This document shows, one piece after another, positions 46,042 to 58,769 of a DNA stretch of 64,000 bases; the first letter of the stretch is position 1, and each line of letters opens with the position of its first letter. The stretch spans positions 179,065-243,064 of the forward strand of contig JTDE01000155.1 in assembly GCA_014338405.1 (NCBI GenBank), read 5' to 3'. A model generated the notes under the pieces. It was not told the DNA's origin and searched no databases. It worked only from the letters and a program-made list of their open reading frames with translations. This DNA comes from Paragonimus skrjabini miyazakii. Lineage: Eukaryota; Platyhelminthes; Trematoda; Plagiorchiida; Troglotrematidae. The position numbers were made by a program, and so were the translations under genes.

Positions 46042-46197
46042 CATGGTCTCGTGTAGCTTGCTTCCCATTTCCAAATATTTTTGAGCCAAGTAAATGTTTG
46101 GTAACAGCATTGTGGACATGGCTGAATCCATTTGTTCGTTCTCGTCCGACTGTTGTGTTTGGGCCTCCTGACTTAGTTGAGGAGGATTATTTGTGTC
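46042..46197 (-). CDS. RREB1/hindsight-like gene, candidate upstream exon
   Basis: The donor GAGACCATG|GTGAGT is excellent and leaves phase 0, matching the exon entering at 41313. The assumed acceptor is AGTTTCACAG (46198), phase 0, with a weak pyrimidine tract. The 52 codons are Gln/Asn/Ser-rich (SQEAQTQQSDENEQM) followed by a helix-like LLPNIYLAQKYLEMGSKLHETM. Translation could also start inside it, at an ATG near 46132 in a fair Kozak context. No finger. Assignment to the gene rests on strand, spacing and phase only. Confidence 0.5.
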
Positions 46198-47689
46198 CTG
46201 TGAAACTGTGTTCAGAGCGTCTTTTAGGATTCCACAAGCAAAGATCAAAATGTGGTGCAAAGACAGAGAGAGGAAAAGAGCGATAAGTACACAGAACCGT
46301 CCTGTTCAGGAATCATACAAAATCTGTGGGTGGAGTGCTCTTTCAAGACATCTTAAACATCTTAAAAATATTGAACCTGTAAGTGTGGAGTGATTGGTTA
46401 AGACGGAGTCTGCGTTGTGAGAACGTGCGGCATTGTCAAACACAGCCTTACCCGGCGGACTCACTGTATGAGACTAGTGTGATTGCTCACTCGGCCGACC
46501 AATCAGCGCGCGCTGGTGAGCTGGTGGCGTATAGTGTTCTGCTCACTCCCTCACCCATCCGTTTCGCATCGCATGTGGCCACGTATCGCTGCGGTGTCTG
46601 TGAGATGGTTAGATGTGTGAGGCGTGGAACTGGGGAAGAGAACTGCAACAGAATCACTGATTCGAATTTTGGTCGACTGCTCCAAGTAAGACCATGCCGA
46701 TGAAAGTTGTCGGTCACACAGTTGGTAAAATCCACTACTCTACGCATACACAGTCGATTGTCATCACGACACATGCATCGTACGAGTGCAAATGTATAGT
46801 AGATCGGAAATTCATGTCGATTAAATTTTGTTGGAATCAAAGCGCTAACAGGCGCTGCAAGAACTTTGAGATCGATTGTATATGTTACATAGATGATAAC
46901 TTGATTAGTTTCATGTATATACGTGATGGAACAGAGATGAGCACAGCACGCGGTATTGGCTGGGTTAGAATGTCATTTAAAGAGTTACGATAATGAGTCT
47001 TTAATTTAGTACAAACGGTGTGGAACAAATGAAAGGATATAGTCACTAGTTCACAGAAGAACCAAACGTTAGAAGCAGTTAGTTTGATATGGAATAGAGT
47101 GGGGGTAAGGACTATTTTTGAAAGCGGAACAACATTCATTCATACTGAGCTTGAAAAACAGTTTACGTGTTAGGGGAATCACCAGCTGCATATCATGGAC
47201 CAGTCACCAGCTTACGTAAACCAGACAGGACGAGAGCCGAAGTCTTGAACAAACAAATGTTAGCGGCAGAATGTAAGAGCACCCTTAAATACAACTGTAA
47301 CATCAAATCATGAGTATCGACCACATATTGTATGATGATTGTGTATTTTGTCCGAAAATACCCAGATGTGATTTCAGAACTGCACTTGGTTATCGATATC
47401 TTAACAACTGAGGTGAACGTGGCAAATAAGATTGAGCGTGCAAAATGTATCAGTTACTGGAAAACATGATCGTCGAAAGTCCAAATAATTCAGCATAATA
47501 ATTTATCATTCATTCTCAAAAGTAATTGATGATCGACTACGACAAGTAACTTGTTGATATATAGTTGAGGTAAATCTTATTTTCCAAATACCCGCAATGA
47601 ATCAACACCTATTAATCTATTCCTATCTGTGTATGGTTGGCCGTCACAACGAGACTGGACCTTGACGCGGTGTGACGGCTTGCGCATCT
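46198..47689. other. no gene recognised; GC-richer patch at 46.4-46.7 kb
   Basis: The patch around 46420-46690 is richer in GC and CpG than its surroundings and lies just upstream of the candidate exon. It could be a promoter-proximal region of the minus-strand gene or a repeat 5' end. Nothing decides between these. Confidence 0.35.
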
Positions 47690-48262
47690 CGATGACCTAT
47701 TAGGCTAAACTGGACGGTGTGGCCACCACACCGATAGAGTCACTCATGTCAGGCAGGCCAATAGGTAGAGGTCTGACAAATCAGTCTCCTGGTCCTCCAG
47801 GTTGGGGGTTGGAAGGAGGTTGGCATCTTCTTTTGGAAAACGTACCAGTTCTGGTACATTGCCATCCACCCGCTGCCTTGCGGTATAGGCTTTTGAGCCA
47901 TAGGCTTTGGTTGAGAACCCTCATCGTTCTCCTGTCTAGGTTTGGGCGCCCTGGCAGTATCTCAGCCCCCACACAATTATGAATAGTCACAACACCAGTA
48001 ATTCCATACTGCATCGGCCGTCTCGCAGTATAAACCGGGTCGCCCTATCTGCTGCATATAGCAGGGTGGATAGGCGAAAACATGCTACTGCTGACCCCTC
48101 CCCCACTGTCCTATCAAATATAATTCTCAGGCCTCTCCCAACCTCCATTTCTGATAGTAACTCCACTCTCTTCCTAAACAGGGTTTGTTTCTTCTTCATG
48201 GTTGTGTGGCAGTTAGGCATCAGTGTGAACCACTGTCATATTGCTGTCTGTGATGATGATGA
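47690..48262 (+). mobile_element. short element ending in a LINE 3' terminus
   Basis: The last 100 bases (CTTCCTAAACAGGGTTTGTTTC onward, through GTGAACCACTGTCATATTGCTG, to a GATGATGATG run) match the 3' ends at 12190-12300 and 27595-27690. The preceding 480 bases are GC-rich, do not match ORF2, and resemble a 5' leader (GTGTGGCCACCACACC, then Pro/Gly-rich frames). The element therefore looks like 5' and 3' ends with the coding part deleted. Confidence 0.5.
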
Positions 48263-50869
48263 TGTGTATGGTTGTATACCGTAACGGATACCTCAGGTAC
48301 TTCGATTTACAAAATAATTCATCAAGTTTTAAGCAGACTATGAGTCCTAAATGAAAACTGAAACTGTTTCTAAATTACTCATTATCAGTTGACCTCAATA
48401 TACTTAAAGTGATCCCGTTCAAGGGGTTCTTTCCAGTGTTGTGACACACATCTGATAAAAAGGAATATCACTTATGAAATGATGCGAGATCCCTCATAAA
48501 CTAACTGGTAATCACAAGAATATTACATTGCATAAGCGAGAAAGGAATAAAATTAACTTGTGCAGTAAGGGTCACATGTTTTCATGCGAGGTAAACCTGA
48601 AGACATCACGTTCACTTTGTACACTGAAATTTGGGTTGAGCACAAGGATCAGAGCAAACGTTGACCGCTAACCGCACTCTATGTTTGTGTCAATAGGGGG
48701 ATATGTTGTCAAAGTAATTGAGGAATGGACCACGAGAGGATATGCTTCGTGATGATTCTCACCAAAGTCCTGGCAGTTTTACATGTATAATTACCGTCCT
48801 AGCTGTACAACATCAAGGGGTGTTTTGTGTAGTCGACTGATGAAAATAAACGAAATGCTTGCATCTCGCAATGTATGTCTTCTTGTCGTTCTGACAAACT
48901 GAATAAAGGAAACTCGATGTTTCAAACATCAAAAGAGTTTCAGAGTTGACGTAGGGGTTGCACAATTTTTTTCAGGAACGTGTAGACTTACTCTCCAAAC
49001 TTTTTCGAACGTTGATCGACCTTGCTCGCACGAATTTACAGAACATCCTTCCTTATTAACGTTTTACTCAAGATGTTGCACTTTTTAAACTCTGAGGCAA
49101 TACGGCGATCTGCAACACACGTGCACACATATGTCTTTCTCTCTTCCAACTTGTACAATTTACAAACTGGTCGCTTGGTATAAATAGACCTAATTCACTT
49201 TGTGTTCTACACCATTATTTACAGCGTAGTAATAATTTATCGTTATGTTGATGCTTAAGATTCAAGCATAGGCTTTCATTTGACCTTTCCTGCAAGTGTG
49301 ATTCAATTGCTACTACTGGAGCTTTAACACTTGCGCGATCCGTAGGCATCCAAAATGTGTACAGTTTCTCAATAGTTTTGTTGTGACCACTTTTAGCAGG
49401 ATCGTGACTGAAACATTTGTGATAAACTTTTAATGGTATAAGTTTGGATACACTGATTCGCAATGACTATGAAGTATTGTGTGTAAAATACTATTACTCA
49501 GTATCTTAAATGTGGTACATTTATAGTTTACCATTGTGGGCACGACCGACTTCATGGATTCTACATTTTTTAGGGTGAAATACTGCAAGCTCTACTGACT
49601 GACTGCATGTAACCACTGATCAATAAATAGGCGTAAGGCATTCTGTGCATAATTACTTCTGTTTACGGTCACTTTTTTGACACGGGGCTAAATAACGCAT
49701 AGGATCGGAACGATTATCTTAACTTGATTGTTCTGTTTGCAGTTTGGAACTGCAACCGTTACTCATTAGTTTGACACAACGATTTACCAATCAATTTGCA
49801 GTGTGTTTGATTCTCTCTATCACCGAGGCAGTGCACTCACTTAATTGCCCGCTTCGTAACTGCCTTTCAACTGAGTGTCAGTCCGCTATCTGTGTGAAAT
49901 CGGGCTGTCGTGGATCTACAGAAGCACCTGAATATTGCCATATATTGTATAACTGTGCGCACCTTTAGGTGGTAATCACAGTTAAACAGAATGTTAACTA
50001 GTTTTCAAAACGAGGATAGAACTTTCATTTTCCATTCAAACCCCACCCAGTATTAACTCCTTAGCTTTGTATTCTGTCCCAGTTTGGTAGAAATCGATTG
50101 TACTAATCGAGATCAACTAACTGTTAGATGTTTATACCCATTTAACAACATAAATGGGTATTGGATATCATGTCACTTCGACCGATTGTGTCACATAGAG
50201 TCATCTAGTTGCCAGCGTATTGTGCAAAAGTACATGGCATAGCATGTCGTGTTATAGTTCCCGATTTATAGGGGCAAAACAGCTCAGTTTCACTGCCCTG
50301 ACAACTTGTGAGGTAGTTTGAGTCGTGAATACAGGATTGACGATTAGGTGAATACACTACCTCGGTGACAAAAGGAAGTTGTCAAACTGCACCTTGCTTG
50401 AAAGGTCATTTCACAAATAATAATGTAAGTGTCTAACGACTGCAGTCAAGCGAAGAGGAACCAACTGGTTGCTGTAGCAGCTTTCCAGCCTCAAATCTCT
50501 TCGTCTTTTTTCTGAATCGTAAGAAATATTGTGTTCGTTAAGGTGATTGTGTTACAGACATTTTATCGATTTCCGCTGATGAGTCAACCGAAACGGTTGG
50601 TCAAAGGAAACTCGCAGATGACCATTTTTAGAACATGAAGGACAGTGTGATAGATAATGTCAGCATCACGTTGTATTAAGTACGGTTACCAGCATATCTA
50701 CATTCATTGGTCAGTGAATGTGTTGAAGTATACACTTAGCACCAGATGGGAATACAAAGGTTTACCTTCCATAGCAGGTGAACTTCAATTTTCTTCAAAG
50801 TATTTAGTCTCCAGAGCCAAATATTTAAACATTGAAAACTGTAAAGTCACGTTGCATTCATTTCTGAAA
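48263..50869. other. 2.6 kb without a recognised gene
   Basis: Short, featureless open frames only. A hammerhead-like string occurs at 50576-50602, treated separately. Confidence 0.5.
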
Positions 50870-52005
50870 TTCATCCTACAACCAATCAATCAGTCCCTGT
50901 TGTTTCATACATTTCAGTGTCTTTGTTAATGTCTTTTCAATGGCATTCTCGCTGGAACCCGAATCATCAGTGGGTATAACATTTTTAGACGTGTTCACGT
51001 CACATCGTGAGGACTGCACAATACAACGTAAAACAACCTGGTCAGGATAGTATACCAACTTTAATAGCTTTGCACTTTTGAGACAAAAGAAGAAGTTAAC
51101 CCAGTGCTTAGTAGTTAGAGCCATGAAAATCTGCTCTGATGATACCACAGAAGAAGAAAAACAGTTCATATTAAACACACTCATTGAAAATGGTAATCTA
51201 GAACAGTTTATTTGTAAGCATATGATAAATAGCACGAAGGTAGATATACTGTAAACTATAGACAAGCATCCTGTCCATATTGCGTTGTCTTTCAGAAGCG
51301 ACAACAATGCTGAAAATATAACCAGGAGACTTAACGTAGCACTCAACAAAACCTATTTCGCGGCTCAACTACGTGTACGATTTACCTCCGCACATGTTTT
51401 ACGTCACCAGCTAAAAGATATACCATCTGTACATGCTGCCTTCTTTTGTGTTTACCGTTTTGTTTGTTCCGGTGGAACAAGCTACATAGGCCGTACAACA
51501 GGGTGACTATCCGAACGCACGCGGGACCATCATCCGGCGTGGCTAGCTCGAGGAACGTTAGAGGCTTGCTTATCAGCGTTCACTGCACACCTAGTCAGAT
51601 CGAACCGTCTGATCAACCCGGCTGATTCGTTCAAGCTGACCTGTCGAGCTTGCACAGCGCAATGGGTGGGTCAGAGTTCGTTTATTAGCCATCGTAGAAG
51701 CCATCACAATCTGCTCACATATGCCCCATTATGCTCAAAAAGTCCGGCCAAAACACTGCACCTCCAGTGGGCATGTATCAATAGCCTGGATCGATCTGTA
51801 ACATGAGAGTATTGATTTGCCAAAAACGTTTACAACCCAAGTTACTGACGTTACATAATTAGACATCACCAATCTGACTAACTTGACGTTCATGATTACC
51901 ATCCCTCACCCTATTGATGTACTATCCCCGTCGAACCCATATACATGTGTTGTATTTAGCCTGATGATGAAACACTGAAAACAAACTTGTTTGCTACGCG
52001 CTTCT
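50870..52005 (+). mobile_element. Penelope-like element, 3' part, degenerate
   Basis: The frame near 50940-51250 shows the end of a Penelope-type reverse transcriptase: VGITFLDVFTSHREDCTIQ, KTTWSG, then YTNFNSFALLRQKKKL and RAMKICSDD, with a stop inside. After a break, 51285-51506 gives NITRRLNVALNKTYFAAQLRV and a GIY-YIG endonuclease start, VYRFVCSGGTSYIGRTTG. Beyond a TGA, the frame continues with LSERTRxHHPAWL and later conserved blocks to about 51800. A non-coding tail with CCTGATGATG follows to 52005. The RT palm is absent, so the copy is 5'-truncated and dead. Confidence 0.8.
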
Positions 52006-55000
52006 TCTCAAACTGGTTTTATCAACGCCCCGAAAGTAGATATCCTTGTAGACTTTGATGATTTGCCAGATGGTTACTTCAGGCGAACAAACCCATTATT
52101 GATTACCGGGTCGATTGTCACTTTCTGTCAATAAAACGAGCACATTTGGCTTCTAGTTGTTACTGATAGCTTGGACCACGAATAAGTGTACGTGCAGGCG
52201 GGACGCACAAAATAACCACGCTGTTTTTTAACCGATAAGTTGTCGAGTATTTGATTGCTGTAACTTGAATACCGGCACACTCTACCTGCCACTTTCGGAA
52301 GGGAATACCAGGTTCCGGTTCTGCTGTCGCTGGATCTAGTCAGTAAAGGATTCCCTTTCAAGGACCAAACAGTGTCAGTGACGCTACAGCAAGCCTGACC
52401 AAAGTACCACCTCCAGGCTACTAGCTATACTGGTTAGTGAGTAGTGCTCAGGCTGCCCAGCTATTTCCAGGGGTCAACAGACTAGTAGACAGCCCAAAGA
52501 TTAAACTTGATCAGCCAAACTAATGTAACGGAATTCGGTAAATTTGCCTAATGAAAACATTGTCCTTAGTTAAATATCTGATGGGCGTGCAAGAATAAGC
52601 CCTACAGATTGGTTGTAACAAGGTCACCTTCCTAAAAAGAGTTGGTTGAACAACCTAACTGAATAAGTAATCTGTAGTGTGTGTGACTGACGTTTGAATC
52701 CGGTTGTAGCGCCAAGCCTAGTTAAAACATTTTCTAGGGTAAATGCAAATAACAAATGTGCACCCATCTAACTACCGTGTGATGACCTGATTTTTTTTTG
52801 AAAACAAACGGTATCTGTCAACCATGTGGACAATTTAGCTCAGTGTTAAAAGAAACAGAGTTCAACCGTTAATCCCAAACTCTCAAGTATACTTGACTGA
52901 GAAAATTAATCTTTCCCCCCCCCACATTCTGACAGTATCTGATTAACTTTAACGACTCAGCTCTCCTGGATATCTGGTGCATGCTGTAGGGACAACGCAA
53001 CAACTGGATTACATCACTCCTGCTAGGATTTTCTACTTATGTGGGGATGTATTTTAGGGTGAGAAAAAGTAAGTAAACAACAGGGGGGGGGCGTGCGTCA
53101 GGTGAGGATTGAACAACGTGCCATAAGGTTAATTAACGAGGAGGACGTTGAAGGCATCACGTGGCGGTGCCGACACAAACTGATAGGGCAGCCGACTAAT
53201 CCGGAAAGGCTACTAACCAGAGCACACGCGACAGTCGTTTCTGTTTTGAAATCCCACATTGCATTGCATCTTCTCCTTGCTGACAAACAACAAAATTTGT
53301 CCGTTCGGTTGCTTACGCACAGTCAGTTAATTGATTTCATCGCCAGAATCTTTAGAAAAATGGAGGTCAATTGCCTGATCGTAATACTATGTGATTATTT
53401 AAACGAAACGACTGGCGATATATGTAAACCCACTGGAGTGTCTGTTAGCTCCACAGGAGGTCTTTGAACAGTTTGTGTACGTTTGCCCTCTTCTGTATGG
53501 GCTTCGCTGCGCCCACATTGGTTTAGCACATCTCAACGTAAGGGATTAGAAACTATTGCCATTGAAGACTAAGATTTTCCTCCCTACAGCTTACGGTATT
53601 TGGCGTTTATGATTACGCTACCACATTGCCCCAAAACATCTGGAGAACTTCCGTGAAGAGTAATTTCTTTCCAAAACCACGAAGAGAACACGATGTACTT
53701 GCTACAATTTTAATGGGAACACTTTTCAATTGTAAGTACATAACACTGCAAATAAATTAACTAACAGTTAGCTGAGATTTATAACCGTTTCCGACGTTTC
53801 TGAACATCCACATTAAATTTTATCTCCTTGTATATCAAATTCATTTACCGCTTGTTTACTTCGCCCACTTTGTTTTAGTAAGTCAACAAACCGAGCGTCT
53901 CTCAAGCTACATTTTGTTTGTGTTCACGATAAATTTTTACATATACTAAGGTATTCTCATTTCTTATTAACCATGTCAAATGGAAGCTTTGTATTTCCCA
54001 AATTGTTGATTAGTTAGTCGATTACTACACAGTAAAAAAATGAATTGTCATCTATTGCGTGGATGAGACAACAACTCGATCTCGTTTAAGAAGTGACTTA
54101 CGATCTGTTGTTTATCACCGGAAGGGGAAACACCGTGAGATCAACAGTTTTGGCAGAAGCTGATGCTCATCTAATCCACCTGATACGCTCATAGCCATTA
54201 GCTGGTTTAATTTATTGTCATTCTAGCAAGATAGCCCACTGGCTAACACAAAAGAACTATACTAAGAACAAGCTACTTCCTACTGGTTACCGAGATTCTC
54301 GACCTGAGAGCAATGTGAATTGCCCATGTCCCAGATATTGATAGAACCGAGGCCGATTTTACGTTTACTCTAAATGTAACGGTAGATCACCGTTAACCAT
54401 AAAAAACAATCTTTGAAGATTTCGGAGTCGTTGACAAGCCCTATTAGACTTTAGTGGTTGTAACCACTATATGTGTGTTCAACATGTCTCACAAAACTAG
54501 CCAAAACCTGTCAAGTATGAGCATAAATATACGCGACACTTCCCGTTGTACGTCAGTATGTTGTATTGTGCAGTTGTATTCCGTGGGTGTCCACATCACC
54601 ATTGTTGTATTGGTCTTCGCGTAATTCCATTTACTTCGCAGGAGATTAACCGGTTGTGTAAATGAAATCATATTATTCACACTACGGAGTTGGTGCTTTC
54701 CGTAGGACATGTATGCTTCTGCAAGTTGCAGTTGATAGTAAAAAACTTGACCAATTACCAGTACACAGTAAATCTAGCTATTCACTTGAATCGGGTTTGA
54801 TCAGCTTTGTTCCTATATGTTGTTCTTCAGCAGTTGTTATTCTATACATCATAACCAGAACAAGTAAGCAAACATGAAATTGGAATGACCTAACTAAGAA
54901 GTGTGAAAAGAAACTATAGAAACGGTGAATAAAAATGCATAGATATTTCCATTCATGACAATAAGTTGTACATTACTGATAAATCACGAATGCTGAAGAT

Positions 55001-55011
55001 GTATCATGTAC
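52006..55011. other. 3 kb without a recognised gene
   Basis: Contains homopolymer runs of C (about 52916-52924) and G (about 53083-53091) and a 124-codon plus-strand frame (53093-53467, VEGITWRCRHKLIG) with no domain I know. The frame has no support beyond its length. Confidence 0.45.
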
Positions 55012-55155
55012 CTCCGTAAAATGCTTCTGATCATTCATTATTTTACTAGATCCTACACTGGCAACTACAGCGGTTTCTGAACTTTCCCAGTACCTCACCC
55101 TCACAAATGCCAATGGTTGGGGTCGCCCGTGCTCATCACGGCTAACGAAGTTCAT
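55012..55155 (-). CDS. candidate first coding exon, unknown or RREB1-like gene
   Basis: An ATG at 55155 is preceded by an in-frame TAA two codons upstream. The 48 codons run (SRDEHGRPQPLAFVRVRYWESSE, then VGSSKIMNDQKHFTE) to a donor ACGGAG|GTACAT in phase 0. The peptide looks protein-like and balanced. Exit phase and strand are compatible with the exon entering at 46197, so it could be the start of the RREB1-like gene, but an 8.8-kb intron with only a phase match is weak evidence. Confidence 0.3.
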
Positions 55156-58100
55156 CGATTACGCTTCACTGGTTCTCCACGCGATTTTCAGTTGTCTGCT
55201 GGGCTACTGCAGCTGGCACCCCTGGGAGTCGATGGGCTGTATACCCTTCTATTCGGTTGCTCTGTAATCACAAACACACACATAACACACGAGGAATGCG
55301 GGCTGTGGTCGCATGGATGGCAACCACATGGACCAGGTGAAACACGATGATTGTTTCCACTGTTTAACATCCTATATGCTGAGCGCGATACAATCGGGGC
55401 GAGCGCAACAAGCAGTGACAACAGATTTGTTGTTATTGTTGTATGAATGCCAAGCCCAATCCGATCGGCAAGGAGTGATGGGAGCAGCTTCAGGTGCTCA
55501 GTTTGACGACGGCGACGGCGACGACGACAACAACAGTGATAACGATGGTGATGGAGGCGATGTTGATCATGTAATAGGCAATGTAACCACCAACACTGCA
55601 TCGGTCCATCTTACAGCCGAGAGTGGAACAATGTGGCTAGCAGTTATATGTTGCTTGTACATTATCGTTACACTGAATGAATTACCAAACCCTGCAGATA
55701 CAAGAAAGTGTACTTCTTTGATGTGACCTGCTGCAACGATTCTGATCGTGTGGACAATTCACATAATTTTTGAGGTTTACTACAACAATAAATGTGATAG
55801 GTGACAGCAAACCAAGTGATACTTGCTGGATAGTTGAATAAACCTGAATCCAGTCATAGATTGAAATGACTGATAAAGTGCAGGCAATGGTACATCGTTC
55901 GAAGCAATGAGCTATGTAAGAATGAAATTTCATCAAGTGGTCATTCCAAAGAGGCTCCCTATTTTCCAAAATGGGATACTGACCGATATTTTATCAAGAC
56001 TAAGGGCAACACGTTCATTAACACAATTGTACTTGAATGGTTTGCAACCAAAACTCACATGCAACACGAGTTGGCACGTCTAAAAATGTGACTCTACTCA
56101 ATATGGTGTGTTTATTTACTCATTTCAGTTTTAGTTCTCTACGAACTCCGTGTACCGCGTGTACCACATCTGGAAATTCAATAGTCTAACTGTTCACTTT
56201 AATATCCTGGTATTGTGATCCAATCTTGTTTTGAATATTTGGGATCGTTGGTTTAACACTATGCGTTACCCAGTCTTCGTGGAAGATCTTACCCAGCGTA
56301 CGTGAACGAAGAACCCATGCTGTTTGGCTATAAATTGTTTGCATCCAAAGTGAATACCAAGTGAAAAATACTGGGCGAGGGAAATAATAAAATATTTATT
56401 GTTTGTAATTTATCAGCCATATGTTTACAAACCGCTAACAACCACATGCAGAATGGTGACGGCATGTTAGTTTGCATTATTCTATTTAAGTTTAATACTC
56501 TGCTACTTCGTTATTGCCATCGAACTGTTGTATGGATTACTCGGATTTCCTTGAGAACATCGTTTAACACAAGACTAGTTACTTATATGGCATTGTAGCA
56601 GACCAGTTTGGTACACCAAGCACCATCTTACTGAATCACCTAAACTCTCCAGAACTTCTCTAAAAATAAATTTTATGAATTGGGCAAAACCACCATCTTA
56701 TAATTTGGGTTGATGGGAATCAGACAAGCGAGAAGCACTAGTCTATTTTTTAATACGGTTCTTAATCGTCTCCGTCCCAGATGAACGGCATGGCAATCAT
56801 AAAATTTCCATTCCATCTGCAATTGATTCGTGCATTAACGCAATTCCAAGTGTTAACATCAATCTTACAATGACCAGTGGGCTTAAACAGAAAATTGGAC
56901 TAAACTAAAGTCACTCGTGCCAATGAAATGAATACCAAACTATATTAGTGGTGAAACTAATCTTTTCAGTGGAAATACATCGGGTGAAAAATACGATACC
57001 TGAGAGTTTTCTATTAAAAGCTAGTGAACCACATCAAGTGCTTTCTTGATTAGGTTTGGAGGACGAGAGTATAAACCACAATGACCCATCCAGAAAATTT
57101 CTCCGAACATCAAGAATACACATACACGAATGTAAACATTTCATTTGCTCTCATCGGCCACAATTGTAAAACATGCAGATTATGTACATAGGAGAAATAG
57201 TGAAAAACAATGACTAAACACGTCTACAGACATACCGAGTACTAAGTAATGAGGACCACGGCAACCTGACAAGTTGTCTCAGTCACATTTTGCACACAAT
57301 GCCGGCGGATAAATTCTGACAAACGGTATTTTGCAACAGGAGATCAACTCTTGGTTTCGATCATAAAAACAGGAGTTAAAATGGGCTAACTGAGTCAACC
57401 TGGTGACTTATGGTCGTGAAGTGTTTAGCAATCGATAACGTAAGATTTCGATTGATCGATTCACTAAGTTGAGGTTGGTGGGTTATCAGTTATTTTAACC
57501 CTTCTGGGATGTTTTCGGGCATTCTTTGGGGAAGTTGTCAATTTCGCTTGCCTATGTAAACGTCACTGCAGCTGCAAATGAATTAGCACATTACGTGGGG
57601 AACAGAACAGTTAGACGAACTGGGTTCGCGCTTCTGGCGAACGAGTCCTCTAGCCATTTGAGCTAGGCGTAATTGCTTGTTCGCATTCGTTTGAACTAGA
57701 GGTGACTATAGTTTGTATATAGTTTCGTTGAATGGCAAAGCCAGGAAAATACCTCTTGAACCATCTAAATGTACTCATTTTCCTTGTTTATCTTATTATG
57801 TACCTCAATGGATTTTGCCGAGTGACCGTTTGTTAGTAAGTTTTTCCTCGACGTCTCCTGTGCTCTTAGTTTATTAGGGATACACCTACGTTTGGCTGTG
57901 AGAGGCAGGGTTTTGACCAAACCATAGTTATATGCTACTGGAGCAATTTGAGGTTGTTCGGACTCGTCAACCGGCGTTGTATGCACAAATGTGGTTCAGA
58001 CAACTTATCGGGTTGTCCTGGTTCTGATTACGTAGCACTCGGTATGTTTGTAGGCGTGTCTAGCTAGTGTTTATCCTCATTTATCTTATGTATATAATCT

Positions 58101-58769
58101 GCATGTTGTACAATTGTGGTTGATAAGAGTGAGTGAAATGTTAACGTATTTTGACATGTCTACTCTGCTGCCCTGACGCAGCGGTTAGAGATAACACAGT
58201 GTCACAAGACTCTTTGAGTTATCTACAGGTTGGAATCTACTACGACTGAAAGACTATAACGAATCAACAGCCCACTTGCAGTCTTGATCCATAACAATCA
58301 TAATTTTACGCATCACTTCCTATCAAAGAAGCACTTCATTTGTATGCAGGTATTAGCATTTGATCGCTGCAAGTGGTTGATCGACATCTGCCCGACCAGG
58401 AAGACAGGTTGCAGATCCCAGAGTTGGCACATTGCCAAAGTGTGAATGACCTATCTGGGGATGTGTGCATTTGCTCCGCTGTATTGTGTTACCAGAATGG
58501 GAAAGGGAGGCGCCGATTTCCAATCGAGTTGCCAACCGAACTAATCTCATTCTAATCCGCATGTGTTCACTCGCGTGTGCGTACTACGCTCCTGTTGGTT
58601 ACTGTGTCGGTGTGTTTATGCATTCTACCGAAAGTATCCTAGCGATCGGCCGATCACACAGTAGTGGACACTTCCCCGGCTCAACCGAGTTCAACCGTTG
58701 TCCTGCCAAATTAAACCCGTCTCCCGTTAAGCAGTCGGTGGTTCAAAACCGGGGGGAGATACCCAACTG
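55156..58769. other. no gene confidently recognised
   Basis: A GC-richer block at 55.1-55.7 kb has long overlapping frames on both strands. The plus-strand one (55313-55726) has an Asp-rich run (DDGDGDDDNNSDNDGDGGD) and a hydrophobic stretch (LAVICCLYIIVTL). The minus-strand one is an Arg/His-rich shadow of it. Neither shows a domain. At 58160-58235 there is a tRNA-like A box (TGACGCAGCGGTTAGAG) with a weaker B box (AGGTTGGAATC). A plus-strand frame at 58373-58555 is protein-like but unassigned. Confidence 0.4.

Noticed and set aside
53093..53467. 124-codon plus-strand frame as a gene
   Set aside because: No domain, no convincing acceptor, and it starts in a G homopolymer; length alone is not enough.
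55188..55726. Long overlapping frames on both strands, one Asp-rich, one Arg/His-rich
   Set aside because: Complementary low-complexity GAC/GTC repeats open both strands together; no domain or start context decides for either.
57608..57675. Minus-strand tRNA-like sequence (TAGCTCAAATGGCTAGAGG)
   Set aside because: A-box-like only; acceptor and T arms do not form and there is no repeat copy in the window.
58160..58235. tRNA-like A box TGACGCAGCGGTTAGAG with AGGTTGGAATC as B box
   Set aside because: Could head another SINE, but a single weak copy gives no boundaries; noted only within the interval description.
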